NCBI RefSeq assembly: GCF_001305595.1
Contig: NZ_CP012407.1
Span: 248,001-312,000 of the forward strand
DNA from: Azospirillum thiophilum
GTDB taxonomy: Bacteria; Pseudomonadota; Alphaproteobacteria; Azospirillales; Azospirillaceae
Direction of reading: 5' to 3'
Length of the DNA: 64,000 nucleotides
The translations under genes and the position numbers were made by a program. Shown here piece by piece: positions 43,269-51,728 of the stretch (positions are counted from its first letter, which is position 1; the number at the start of each line of letters is the position of its first letter). Under the pieces are notes generated by a model. The model saw only the letters and a program-made list of their open reading frames with translations. It ran no database searches and had not been told where the DNA came from.

Positions 43269-44852
43269 ATGCGCGCCGCCACCCCGTCCTTCATCGCCGA
43301 GTTTCTACTGCGCACCAACGCGGTGGACGAGCGTGTATTGGCGGTGCGTTTTGAGGCGGCACACCACATCTACAATGCCTGCCTGGGCGAGGCGTTGAGG
43401 CGCCTCGACCTCATGCGCCAATCCAAAGACTGGCAGTCCGCCCGCGCCATGCTCAAAGGAAAGCAGCGCACGGCGTTGTTCAAGGCGACCATGCTGCGTT
43501 TCGGCTTCTTCTCCGCATCGGTCCAGAAGCACGCCGAGGCGTGCCGGGACGCTTGCTGGATCGGCCAGCACCTCGGCAGCCACGACACGCAGACCACGTC
43601 CTTGCGCGCCTTCAAGGCGGTGCAGATGCACGCCTTCGGCAAACGGGGACGCCCCCGTTTCAAGGGCAAGAACCGCCTGCACTCGATCGAGGGCAAAGGC
43701 GACGCGGTGATCCGCTTGCGCTGGCAAGATGATCGGCCCATTATGCTGTGGGACGGTCTCGCCCTGCCCCTCAAGCTCGATCCCTGCGACCGCGACGGCT
43801 GGCAGCGGCAAGCGCTGTCGTGCCGCACCAAGTACGTCCGCGTCCTGCGACGTAGCGTGCGCGGCAAGACGCGCTGGTACGCCCAACTGGTGCAGGAGGG
43901 GCTTGCCCCGCGTAAGGAGCGCCTGCCGGTCGGTGCTGGCATCGTCGGCCTGGACCTCGGGCCAAGCACCATCGCCGCCGTGTCGGACACGGATGCCACG
44001 CTGGAGCCGTTCTGCCCAGGCGTGGCCGACATGGACCGGGTGATCCGTCGTCTCCAGCGCGCCATGGACCGGTCCCGCCGCGCCACCAACCCCGACGCCT
44101 TCAATGCGGACGGCACGTACCGCCGGGGTGCGCGCATCGCAGTGCGCTCGCGCCGCTACCGCGTCCTGGCGGCCAAGAAGGCCGAGGTGGAACGGTGTCT
44201 GGCAGCGGAGCGAAAGCGTGCCCACGGCGAACTCGCCAACCGGGTGCTGGCGCAGGGGAACACCATCAAGACGGAGAAAGTGAGTTACCGGAGCTTCCAG
44301 AGGAATTTCGGCCGGAGCGTGAAGCGTCGCGCGCCGTCCCTGTTCGTCTCGATTCTGAAGCGCAAGGCTGCGAGTGCCGGCGCTTCGGTGGTCGAGTTTG
44401 CAACGCGGACGACGCGGCTGTCGCAGGTCAGCCACGACACGGGCGAGTGCGTGAAGAAGCCGCTGTCGCAGCGGTGGCACGTGCTTGCTGATGGCAGCCG
44501 GGTGCAGCGCGATCTGTACTCGGCGTGGCTGGCGCGCTTCGTCGAACAGGACAGGCTCGACGCATTCCAGTGCGCGTTGCATTGGGCGGCTGCGGAACCG
44601 CTGCTGAAACGGGCGGCGTCGAGCTTCAACCAATCTGCGAGCGGGGCGGGATTTGCCCTTCCCCACGTCCGCCCTGGCAACAGGGGGGGCGTCGGAGCGG
44701 ATCGTCCGTTGCAGGGGGAGGGTCGCTGGACCGAGGCTGCGGATGCTGTAGCGCAAGCGGGAGCCGCAGAGAGGTCCGGCACAGACACCCCCAGAACCCC
44801 CGGCGTTAGCTATGGGGAGGTTCAGCGCACTTGGAGGGACTACCTTTGCTGA
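43269..44852 (+). CDS. TnpB-like (IS200/IS605 OrfB) RNA-guided nuclease homologue
   Basis: 527 residues from ATG 43269. The RuvC-type catalytic residues are present: D229 in GIVGLDLGPSTIA, E336 in KTEKVSYRSFQRNFG and D415 in VQRDLYSAWLARF. N-terminal blocks (HHIYNACLGEALRR, FGKRGRPRFKGKNR) fit TnpB. The usual C-terminal zinc ribbon (two CxxC pairs) is not there: the corresponding stretch reads TRLSQVSHDTGECVKKPLSQRWH with one cysteine. After about residue 440 the sequence is low-complexity, and this 3' region could be the overlapping guide (omega) RNA. No TnpA is nearby. Either a solitary IS605-family remnant or a domesticated nuclease. Confidence 0.75.
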   Translation: MRAATPSFIAEFLLRTNAVDERVLAVRFEAAHHIYNACLGEALRRLDLMRQSKDWQSARAMLKGKQRTALFKATMLRFGFFSASVQKHAEACRDACWIGQHLGSHDTQTTSLRAFKAVQMHAFGKRGRPRFKGKNRLHSIEGKGDAVIRLRWQDDRPIMLWDGLALPLKLDPCDRDGWQRQALSCRTKYVRVLRRSVRGKTRWYAQLVQEGLAPRKERLPVGAGIVGLDLGPSTIAAVSDTDATLEPFCPGVADMDRVIRRLQRAMDRSRRATNPDAFNADGTYRRGARIAVRSRRYRVLAAKKAEVERCLAAERKRAHGELANRVLAQGNTIKTEKVSYRSFQRNFGRSVKRRAPSLFVSILKRKAASAGASVVEFATRTTRLSQVSHDTGECVKKPLSQRWHVLADGSRVQRDLYSAWLARFVEQDRLDAFQCALHWAAAEPLLKRAASSFNQSASGAGFALPHVRPGNRGGVGADRPLQGEGRWTEAADAVAQAGAAERSGTDTPRTPGVSYGEVQRTWRDYLC

Positions 44853-45042
44853 AAGACCGACAGCCCCGCACCGAAGCCCGGCACTCCCCGCCCCTACCCT
44901 GGTCCAATCCCGTCTTTCACTCATTCTGCGGATGCAGGCCCGCGCCAGCGTTCCTGCCAGCCGACAGGTGCCGAGGGGTGACCGAACCAGGGGCCTTTCT
45001 GCTCTCTTCCTTTTGCAACCCTCTTTGAGGACCAGCATCGCC

Positions 45043-45714
45043 ATGGACCACACCGAACGCCAGATCATCGACGACCTGTTCGCCAAGCTGCACCAGGCCG
45101 AGGCGCAATCCGGCCCGCGTGATCCCGAGGCCGAGGGGCTGATCCGCGACCGGATCGCCCGCCAGCCGGCAGCCCCCTATCTGATGGCGCAGGCCATCGT
45201 GATGATGGAACAGGCGCTCGCCGCCAGCCAGTCCCGCAACGAGGAGCTGGAGCGTCAGCTGCGCGAGCGTCCCGCCGCTCCCGCCGCCGCTCCGGCGGGC
45301 GGCGGCGGGCTGTTCGGCAGCCTGTTCGGCGGCAGCGGCAAGCCCGCCCCGCAGCCGTCATATCCGGCTGCTGCCCCGGCTGCCGCTGCCCCCTCCCCCG
45401 CCATGCCGGCCGGGTCGCCCTGGGGCCGCCCGCCGGCCGCCACCCCGGCTTATGGCGACCCGCGCGTCGCCGGCTACGCCCAGCAGCCGCGGGCCGGCGG
45501 CGGCTTCATGGCCGGTGCCATGCAGACCGCGGCCGGCGTCGCCGGCGGCATGCTGATCGGCAGCGCGCTCTCCGGCATGTTCTCCGGCGGCGAGGCCATG
45601 GCCGGTGAGGCCGCCACCGCGGCCACCGATGCGGCCACCGCCGCCACCGACCATGCCGAGCAGGCGGTGGAGGACAGCGGCTGGGGCGATTTCGGCGGCG
45701 AAGAGGAACTCTGA
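45043..45714 (+). CDS. DUF2076 domain-containing protein
   Basis: 223 residues from ATG 45043, with GAGGA about 12 bases upstream. The N-terminal MDHTERQIIDDLFAKLHQAE and RIARQPAAPYLMAQAIVMME with a following coiled segment define DUF2076. The middle is Pro/Ala/Gly-rich (GGGGLFGSLFGGSGKPAPQP) and a glycine-rich hydrophobic patch (FMAGAMQTAAGVAGGMLIGS) precedes an acidic tail ending GWGDFGGEEEL. Known members are periplasmic or membrane-associated proteins of unknown function. No clear signal peptide is present. Confidence 0.8.
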   Translation: MDHTERQIIDDLFAKLHQAEAQSGPRDPEAEGLIRDRIARQPAAPYLMAQAIVMMEQALAASQSRNEELERQLRERPAAPAAAPAGGGGLFGSLFGGSGKPAPQPSYPAAAPAAAAPSPAMPAGSPWGRPPAATPAYGDPRVAGYAQQPRAGGGFMAGAMQTAAGVAGGMLIGSALSGMFSGGEAMAGEAATAATDAATAATDHAEQAVEDSGWGDFGGEEEL

Positions 45715-45917
45715 TCCCGGTCCACGGCAGGGGCCCGGCCACCCGGCCGGACCCCTGCCGCATCCCCATCGACTTAATGTCCCCTATCGGGAACTAATTC
45801 CTATAAAATGGCGTCGGATCCAGCGTCTCAGGGAGCCGACGCCATGCCCGCCGCCTTCGACGTCCTCCACCGGGACCGCCTGCCTGTCCTTCCCCTTCCC
45901 CTGCCGCGGCCGGCGGG

Positions 45918-46086
45918 TGGAACGGAAGCGTGGGGTGTGTTTCACGCTGTTCCATCCTCATCCGCCATCGGGACTGCGGATGGAACGGGACGCGGCGGCA
46001 TGTTCCATGCTGTTCCATGCGCCGCCGCCGCCGCCGACAGGGCGGCGGATGGAACAGGATCCCGCCCCCTGTTTCACGCTGTTCCA
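45918..46086. repeat. three tandem hairpin repeats (TGGAAC ... GTTCCA units)
   Basis: Three units start with TGGAACGGAAGC (45918), TGGAACGGGACGC (45981) and TGGAACAGGATCC (46050) and end in GTGTTTCACGCTGTTCCA (45937-45954), GCATGTTCCATGCTGTTCCA (45998-46017) and CTGTTTCACGCTGTTCCA (46069-46086). Each can fold on itself through TGGAAC/GTTCCA. Spacing is 63 and 69 bases. The surrounding 45715-46119 holds no supported gene, and short open frames through it in both directions look like by-products of the repeats. It resembles a REP/BIME-type intergenic family. Confidence 0.6.
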
Positions 46087-46119
46087 GATGCCGGCCGGTG
46101 CCTCTTCCCCGCCCCGGCG

Positions 46120-47487
46120 TCAGGCCTTCACGATGCGGTCGGCGAAGCCCTCCACGGCGCGCATGGCGTTGCGGGTGTCGACCACGAGCGGGCAATGGGC
46201 GGCGAGGCTCTGGTAATCGATGCCGTCATGGTCGGTCACGACCACCGCCGCGTCGAATCCCGCCAGCGTCCCGGGCTCCCAGGCGATGGAGGCGCGGCCG
46301 GCGAGCGCCGCATGTTCGCGGGTGACCGGCAGCACCGGGATGAAGGGGTCGTGGTACTCGACCGCCGCCCCGCGCTCCAGCAGCATCTCCATCAGCCGCA
46401 GGCCCGGCGATTCCCGGCTGTCGTCGACGTTCTTCTTGTAGGCCATGCCGACCAGCAGGATGCGCGCGCGGCTCAGCCCGATCCCGGACCGGCGGTCGAG
46501 CGCCAGGGCGAGGCGGTCGACCACATGGCGCGGCATCATCGTGTTGACCTCTCCCGCCAGCTCGATGAAGCGGGTGGAGATCTGGTACTCGCGCGCCTTC
46601 CAGGTCAGGTAGAAGGGGTCGATCGGGATGCAGTGGCCGCCCAGCCCCGGGCCGGGATAGAAGGGCATGAAGCCGAAGGGCTTGGTCTTCGCCGCCTCGA
46701 TCACCTCCCAGATGTCGATGCCCATCGGCTCGAAGACGATCTTCAACTCGTTCACCAGGGCGATGTTGACCGAGCGGAAGATGTTCTCGGTCAGCTTGGT
46801 CGCCTCGGCCGCCCGCGTGCCGGACACCGCCACCACCTGCGGCACCACCTGTTCGTAGAGGGCCACCGCCAGCCGCCGCGCGCCCTCGTCGTCGCCGCCG
46901 ACCACCTTGGGGATGGTGCTGGTGGTGAAGGTGATGTTGCCGGGATCCTCGCGCTCGGGCGAATAAGCCAGGAAGAAGTCCCGGCCGCTGGCAAGCCCGG
47001 TCTGCTCCAGGATCGGCCGCATCACCTCGTCGGTGGTGCCGGGCCAGGTGGTCGATTCCAGCACCACGAGCTGTCCTGCCCGCAGCCGGTCGCGGATCAG
47101 GCGGGTGGACGCCTCGACGAAGCTCAGGTCCGGTTCGCGCTGCGGCGACAGCGGCGTCGGCACGCAGACGATCACGGCATCGCAGGCCGTGAAGGTGTCC
47201 GCGTCGGTCGTCGCCCGGAACCGCCCGGTCGCCACGGCCTGGGCGATCCGGTCGTTCCCGATCTGCCGGATGTAGGAGCGTCCATCGTTCAGCGCCTCCG
47301 TCTTCGCCGGGTCGATGTCGAAGCCGACCACCGTGAAGCCCGCCCCCGTCAGCGCCAGGGCCAGCGGCAGCCCGACATAGCCGAGCCCGATCACGGCGAT
47401 CCGCGCGCTGCGGCTGCGATAGGCGCTTTCCAGGGCTCCGATGTCGGAAGCCTGGATATCGGGCGCGGTGTCCGGTGTGCTCATCAT
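46120..47487 (-). CDS. nucleotide-sugar 6-dehydrogenase (WbpA/WecC/TviB-type)
   Basis: 455 residues from ATG 47487. NAD motif ARIAVIGLGYVGLPLALAL, VCVPTPLSPQREPDLS, STTWPGTTDEV, and the catalytic cysteine in GPGLGGHCIPIDPFYLTW (about 270-287), then a C-terminal UDP-binding domain with LLVGMAYKKNVDDSRESP. The HCIPIDPFYL form of the active site distinguishes UDP-HexNAc dehydrogenases from Ugd, so UDP-N-acetylglucosamine or -mannosamine is the likely substrate, giving the uronic acid for polysaccharide. It is divergent from the next gene. Confidence 0.88.
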   Translation of the reverse strand: MMSTPDTAPDIQASDIGALESAYRSRSARIAVIGLGYVGLPLALALTGAGFTVVGFDIDPAKTEALNDGRSYIRQIGNDRIAQAVATGRFRATTDADTFTACDAVIVCVPTPLSPQREPDLSFVEASTRLIRDRLRAGQLVVLESTTWPGTTDEVMRPILEQTGLASGRDFFLAYSPEREDPGNITFTTSTIPKVVGGDDEGARRLAVALYEQVVPQVVAVSGTRAAEATKLTENIFRSVNIALVNELKIVFEPMGIDIWEVIEAAKTKPFGFMPFYPGPGLGGHCIPIDPFYLTWKAREYQISTRFIELAGEVNTMMPRHVVDRLALALDRRSGIGLSRARILLVGMAYKKNVDDSRESPGLRLMEMLLERGAAVEYHDPFIPVLPVTREHAALAGRASIAWEPGTLAGFDAAVVVTDHDGIDYQSLAAHCPLVVDTRNAMRAVEGFADRIVKA

Positions 47488-47717
47488 GCCGTTCCGTATC
47501 GACGCTTTGAATGTGGAGGAGCTGGCTGCCCGGACGGCTGTCCCGCCTGCGGCAGCGGAATGTGTGACGGTCGCCACGGCTTTGCGCAACCCCCCGTTCC
47601 GCCCCCCCGTTCCGCATGGGGGCCGGGGGGCGGTCCTGCGGATGCTTCGGCCGGAAACCCTGGCATCGGCACCGCGAAGGGTGGCAGTTTCCCTCGAACC
47701 GACGGATGCCGCCCGCC

Positions 47718-48584
47718 ATGACGCCCCCTCCCCCTCTCCTCCTTCCCCAGCAGATCGCTCCGGTGGACGGCCGCCAGTCGGCGCTGACCGCCCGCCATCT
47801 GGGCGGCGACCCGGAGGCGCTCTACGATTACTTCATGGCCCTGCGCGGGGAGAGCGACCGGGCGCTCGCCGGCCTGCCGCCGGCGGGCGGCAAGCCCTAT
47901 CCCTATGGCCGCTGCGAGGAGATCACCCGCGACCTCTTCGCCCGCCTGTCGCAGCGTCTGGCCCAGCCGGCCGGCCCGGTGGAACGCGCGCTGCGCGCCT
48001 TCGTCGAGGGGGGCGGCGTGCTGCAGAGCGTCTGGGGCGTCCTGCGCGAGCAATATTTCCAGAACGCGCTGCAGATCGGCGCGCTCTATGTCGACGTGTC
48101 GAACGACACGGTGGTGGTCACCAAGCCGAAGGTGGAGATCCTGCCCGTCGAGTCCTCCGGCCTGGTACCGGTGCGCGACCTCGATCATTTCCGGCAGACG
48201 GCGGAGCGCTATTGGGGGGCGACGCTCTACGCCAACCATCTGGCCCCGACCCTGGCCCCCCTGCTGCCGATCCTGTCGGTCAGCCCCGGCCGGCTGGCGC
48301 CCGGCCTGCAATCGGCCTGCGACTACATGATCGCGCTGATGTGCCGCGACGGCTTCCAGGACGCCCAACGCTGGCTGGAGACCGCCCCCGCCCCGCCCGC
48401 GGAACTCGCCGCCGCCTGTCTCGCCGCCATCCCCGCCGACCTGCGCCCGCTGACCGGCCAGCCCCGGCTGGAGGCGGTCGCCGCTTGCCGCCGCGCGCGG
48501 GAAGCCGCCTGCTGGGCCGACCCCGACTGGCGCACCGCCCGCGTGCTCGACTATCTGCGGCTGATGCGCGGGGCGGGAAGTTAA
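47718..48584 (+). CDS. hypothetical protein, 288 aa
   Basis: A soluble, mostly helical protein with blocks such as ALYDYFMALRGESDRALAGL, RCEEITRDLFARLSQRL, GGVLQSVWGVLREQYFQNAL and DTVVVTKPKVEILPV. No signal peptide or membrane segment. I do not recognise a family. The start is uncertain: ATG 47718 is used, and ATG 47706 is in frame just upstream, neither with a strong ribosome binding site. It is divergent from the nucleotide-sugar dehydrogenase, so the two may share a control region (47488-47717). Confidence 0.6.
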   Translation: MTPPPPLLLPQQIAPVDGRQSALTARHLGGDPEALYDYFMALRGESDRALAGLPPAGGKPYPYGRCEEITRDLFARLSQRLAQPAGPVERALRAFVEGGGVLQSVWGVLREQYFQNALQIGALYVDVSNDTVVVTKPKVEILPVESSGLVPVRDLDHFRQTAERYWGATLYANHLAPTLAPLLPILSVSPGRLAPGLQSACDYMIALMCRDGFQDAQRWLETAPAPPAELAAACLAAIPADLRPLTGQPRLEAVAACRRAREAACWADPDWRTARVLDYLRLMRGAGS

Positions 48585-48960
48585 GCCGCCTTGCCCAGAT
48601 GCGGCAGCGGCTTGATGGCGTCCAGCGCATCGCCGCCCTCGAGACCCGCAGCCGGACGGAGAAGCAAAAAGGAGGGGTTGAGCGGAGCAACTTGAAAAAG
48701 GCTGCCCCGGCCCCCATCTCGGAACATGGCCGACACCGCATTCGCGGTGCGCTTCCCTGCCCCCTCCGGTTCATCGAGGGGGAGCTTTCCTCGGGGAACG
48801 CCGGTCTTTTGGGGGCATGCCCGTTCCGGGGCCTGTCCCGCTTATCGGAGCCTTGCCGGGCGGTGTCCGCCGCAATGGCTCCCGTTTCAAGATGCCACAC
48901 TCACAAAGAGCCGGCCGGCCCCGTTTCCATCGGTCCGCCCATCCGGCCTGGAGGATTTTC
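48585..48960. other. intergenic region upstream of the small gene and infC
   Basis: About 375 bases with no gene that I can support. A CCCCCTC/GAGGGGG hairpin (48760-48766 with 48776-48782) lies in it. On the minus strand a short open stretch ends in a C-terminal-like sequence DALDAIKPLPHLGKAA at about 48587-48634, which may be the tail of a vanished gene. The plus-strand transcript for the following genes must begin here, but no clear promoter was found. Confidence 0.4.
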
Positions 48961-49185
48961 ATGACGACCCCGATCCTGTCGACCGCTTTCCATTCCACCG
49001 GCCATTTTGCCGCCCAGTCCGCGCTTGCGCCGGCCCATCTGGCCGCCACCCGCCGCTCCACCCACTCCTCTGCCGGCCAATTCGCCGCAGTTGACGGCAA
49101 AAAGTCGGATTTCCGCTCCAATCCCGAGCCGTCCGGCTTGACCCGGGGCGAACTGCGGCAGATTGTGCTCGACATCCTGGGCTGA
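48961..49185 (+). CDS. small hypothetical protein, 74 aa
   Basis: Starts at ATG 48961 behind an excellent GGAGGA 5 bases upstream. The N-terminal half is Ser/Ala/His-rich and the C-terminal half ends in a short helix-like GLTRGELRQIVLDILG. No domain is recognised and no membrane segment is visible. It ends 55 bases before the infC start codon and is probably co-transcribed with it. Confidence 0.6.
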   Translation: MTTPILSTAFHSTGHFAAQSALAPAHLAATRRSTHSSAGQFAAVDGKKSDFRSNPEPSGLTRGELRQIVLDILG

Positions 49186-49240
49186 GCCTCTTGACCCGGG
49201 CTCGCTCCTTTCTACCCCTCCACAACCACAGGAGATCACC

Positions 49241-49774
49241 ATAGCCAAGCTCTACGACGCGGACCCCGTCCGCGAAGGCCCGCGCCTCAACCGTGAAATC
49301 ACCGCCCGTATGGTCCGCCTCGTCGGCGCCGACGGCGAGATGGTCGGCGTGGTGCCGCTCCGCCAAGCGCTGGAAGCCGCCGCGGATGCCGACCTCGACC
49401 TCGTCGAAGTGGCGCCCCAGGCGGATCCGCCCGTCTGCAAGATCCTCGATTACGGCAAGTTCCGCTTCGAGGAGCAGAAGAAGGCCAACGAGGCGCGGAA
49501 GAAGCAGAAGATCATCGAGCTGAAGGAAATCAAACTTCGGCCGAACATCGACGATCACGATTATGACGTGAAGATGCGCTCCGCCATTCGCTTCATCGAG
49601 GAAGGCGACAAGGTCAAGATGACCATGCGCTTCCGCGGTCGCGAGATGGCGCACCAGGATCTCGGTCTGAACGTGCTCGTTCGCGTGCGCGACCAGCTCC
49701 AGGACATCGCCAAGGTCGAGCAGATGCCCCGGGTCGAAGGCCGCATGATGGTCATGGTGCTGGCCCCGCGCTGA
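49241..49774 (+). CDS. infC: translation initiation factor IF-3, ATA start codon
   Basis: 177 residues. The N-domain begins DPVREGPRLNREI and contains VRLVGADGEMVGVVPL and EVAPQADPPVCKILDYGKF. A basic linker (EEQKKANEARKKQKIIELKE) leads to the C-domain with RPNIDDHDYDVKMRSA and KMTMRFRGREMAHQDLG. AGGAG at 49230-49234 is followed after 6 bases by ATA (49241); no ATG or GTG exists at the proper place. IF-3 genes typically use AUU or AUA, which IF-3 itself proofreads, giving autoregulation. Oddly, thrS, rpmI and rplT, the usual neighbours, are absent. IF-3 binds the 30S subunit. Confidence 0.93.
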   Translation: MAKLYDADPVREGPRLNREITARMVRLVGADGEMVGVVPLRQALEAAADADLDLVEVAPQADPPVCKILDYGKFRFEEQKKANEARKKQKIIELKEIKLRPNIDDHDYDVKMRSAIRFIEEGDKVKMTMRFRGREMAHQDLGLNVLVRVRDQLQDIAKVEQMPRVEGRMMVMVLAPR

Positions 49775-49805
49775 GCCTGGGTCCGGCCCGTGCCAAAGGG
49801 ACCAT

Positions 49806-49827
49806 GCGGGGCGGTGCGCCGCCCCGC
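49806..49827 (+). terminator. intrinsic-like terminator of infC
   Basis: GCGGGGCGG and CCGCCCCGC form a perfect 9-bp GC stem with a TGCG loop 32 bases after the infC stop, followed by CCCTTTCC. Confidence 0.65.
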
Positions 49828-49902
49828 CCCTTTCCGGCGATTGAAAATCTCCTACAGGACTTCCCGGCGCTCATTTTGGAATATTTCGTGTGATATGGCG
49901 GA

Positions 49903-49921
49903 ATAATACTCGATTATTCGC
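49903..49921. promoter_or_regulatory. inverted repeat upstream of the PAS hybrid kinase
   Basis: GAATAAT (49903-49909) and ATTATTC (49915-49921) are perfect 7-bp arms around a 5-base spacer, about 90 bases before the kinase start, in a locally AT-rich patch (49870-49935). Candidate operator or promoter element. The cognate regulator is unknown. Confidence 0.4.
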
Positions 49922-50006
49922 ATTGGGTTATTGACCCTGCCGGCATCGTCCGCGGATCATCGGAGGTCTTGTCCCGTCCTCCCCCGTGTTCCGGAAAGCC
50001 GTTGTT

Positions 50007-51614
50007 ATGAAAGTCGAACACGCCAGATCCGCTTGGGAGCCCATCTCCGGCGAACGGCGGTTCCAGCTTCTGGTCGACAGTGTCGGCGATTACGCGATCT
50101 ATCTGCTTGACCCGAATGGGATCGTCAGCAGCTGGAATTCCGGGGCTGCGCGCTTCAAGGGCTACAGCGCCGACGAGATCATCGGCCGACATTTCTCCAG
50201 CTTCTACACCGACGAGGACCGCGCCGCCGGTGTGCCGCAGCGTGCACTCGCCACCGCCTTGACCGAGGGCCGGTTCGAGGCGGAGGGATGGCGCGTGCGA
50301 AAGGACGGCGCCCACTTCTGGGCCGGCGTGGTAATCCGCGCCATCCGCGACGAAACCGGCACGCTGCTGGGCTTCGCCAAGGTCACCCGCGACCTTACCG
50401 AACGCCGCAAGGCCCAGCAGGCGTTGGACGAGGCGCGCGAGGCACTGGCCCAGGCGCAGAAGATGGAGGCTGTCGGCCAGTTGACCGGCGGCGTCGCCCA
50501 CGACTTCAACAACCTGCTGCAGGCGATCAGCAGCAGCTTGGAGCTGATCGAGCAGCGGCTGGAGGCCGGCCGCACCGATATCGCGCCATTCGCCGCCACC
50601 GCGCGCGCCGCGGTGGATCGCGCCTCCACCCTGACCCGCCGCTTGCTGGCCTTCGCCCGGCGCCAGCCGCTGAAGCCGGAGCGCGCCGACCTGAACGCGC
50701 TGGTGGTGGGGCTGTGGGACCTGCTTGGCCGGTCGGTAGGCGAGGCGATCCGGCTGGAGCGCCGGCTGGGGGAGCCGCTGTGGCCGGTCCATGTCGACGT
50801 GAGCCAGATCGAAAGCGCCCTGCTGAACCTGGTTATCAACGCGCGCGACGCCATGCCCGAGGGCGGGACCGTGACGGTGGAAACCGCCAACGCCGGCTTC
50901 ACCGAGGCCGACCTTGTCAACGATCCTGGGGTGGAGCCCGGCGACTATGTCGCCATGTCCGTGCGCGACAGCGGGACCGGCATGCCGCCGGACGTGCTGG
51001 CCCGCGTCTTCGAACCCTTCTTCACTACCAAGCCGATCGGCCAGGGCACCGGCCTGGGGCTGAGCCAGCTCTACGGCTTCGCCCGCCAGTCCGGCGGCTT
51101 CGTCCGCATCGACAGCGCGGTCGGCCGGGGCACGGCGGTGCATCTCTGGTTGCCGCGCGATCATGGCGCCGCTCCCCCTTCCGTTTCTGAAACCGGAACC
51201 GCCGATTTCCCCACCCCGCCGCCGGGGATTGGCCGCGGCACCGTGCTGGTGGTGGAGGACGAGGAACTGGTCCGCATGCTGCTGGTGGAGGTGCTGCAGG
51301 GCGACGGCTACACCACGTTGGAGGCCGCCGACGGTACCGAGGCGCTCGCCCGGCTGGCCGGCGCTGAAAGGGTCGATCTTCTGGTGACCGATGTCGGGCT
51401 GCCCGGCCTGAACGGCCGCCAGCTGGCGGAGATGGCGCAGGCGCGCGTCCCGGATCTGAGGGTGCTGTTCCTGACCGGCTATGCCTTCCAGGCACTGGAC
51501 GGTCGGCCCGGCGAGGGTGCAGACGGTTTGGGCCGCAACATCCGGATGCTGGTCAAGCCGGTGGCGGTCGACGCCTTCCGTGCCATGGTCGGCTCCATGC
51601 TGTCCGCGAGGTGA
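50007..51614 (+). CDS. PAS domain hybrid sensor histidine kinase with receiver domain
   Basis: 535 residues from ATG 50007, with GGAAAG 8 bases upstream. A single PAS domain (about 15-130) has VGDYAIYLLDPNGIVSSWN and KVTRDLTERRKAQ. The kinase core has the H-box GGVAHDFNNLLQAI (H165), N-box LLNLVINARDAMPEGG, and G boxes DSGTGMPPDV and GQGTGLGLSQL. A receiver domain follows with VLVVEDEELVRMLL, phospho-acceptor D462 in LLVTDVGLPG, and conserved Lys near LVKPV. No membrane helix is seen, so it is cytoplasmic. The missing output partner makes the pathway unknown. Confidence 0.9.
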   Translation: MKVEHARSAWEPISGERRFQLLVDSVGDYAIYLLDPNGIVSSWNSGAARFKGYSADEIIGRHFSSFYTDEDRAAGVPQRALATALTEGRFEAEGWRVRKDGAHFWAGVVIRAIRDETGTLLGFAKVTRDLTERRKAQQALDEAREALAQAQKMEAVGQLTGGVAHDFNNLLQAISSSLELIEQRLEAGRTDIAPFAATARAAVDRASTLTRRLLAFARRQPLKPERADLNALVVGLWDLLGRSVGEAIRLERRLGEPLWPVHVDVSQIESALLNLVINARDAMPEGGTVTVETANAGFTEADLVNDPGVEPGDYVAMSVRDSGTGMPPDVLARVFEPFFTTKPIGQGTGLGLSQLYGFARQSGGFVRIDSAVGRGTAVHLWLPRDHGAAPPSVSETGTADFPTPPPGIGRGTVLVVEDEELVRMLLVEVLQGDGYTTLEAADGTEALARLAGAERVDLLVTDVGLPGLNGRQLAEMAQARVPDLRVLFLTGYAFQALDGRPGEGADGLGRNIRMLVKPVAVDAFRAMVGSMLSAR

Positions 51615-51728
51615 CGTCCGCCGCAGCATGACCCAACCTCACCCGTCCTTCTCCGCCCGATAGGGAAACCACAAAGCCGACAGCGCCCGTGCCGTAGCGG
51701 GGCTGCGCCAACCGCCGGACCTGAGACG

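Noticed and set aside
44476..44491. TGGCAC...TTGC as a sigma-54 promoter
   Set aside because: Spacing is one base short of the consensus and it lies inside the TnpB-like coding region.
46002..46015. GTTCCATGCTGTTC as a second LexA box
   Set aside because: Spacing between the GTTC words is 6, not 7, and it is part of the three-unit hairpin repeat rather than a promoter.
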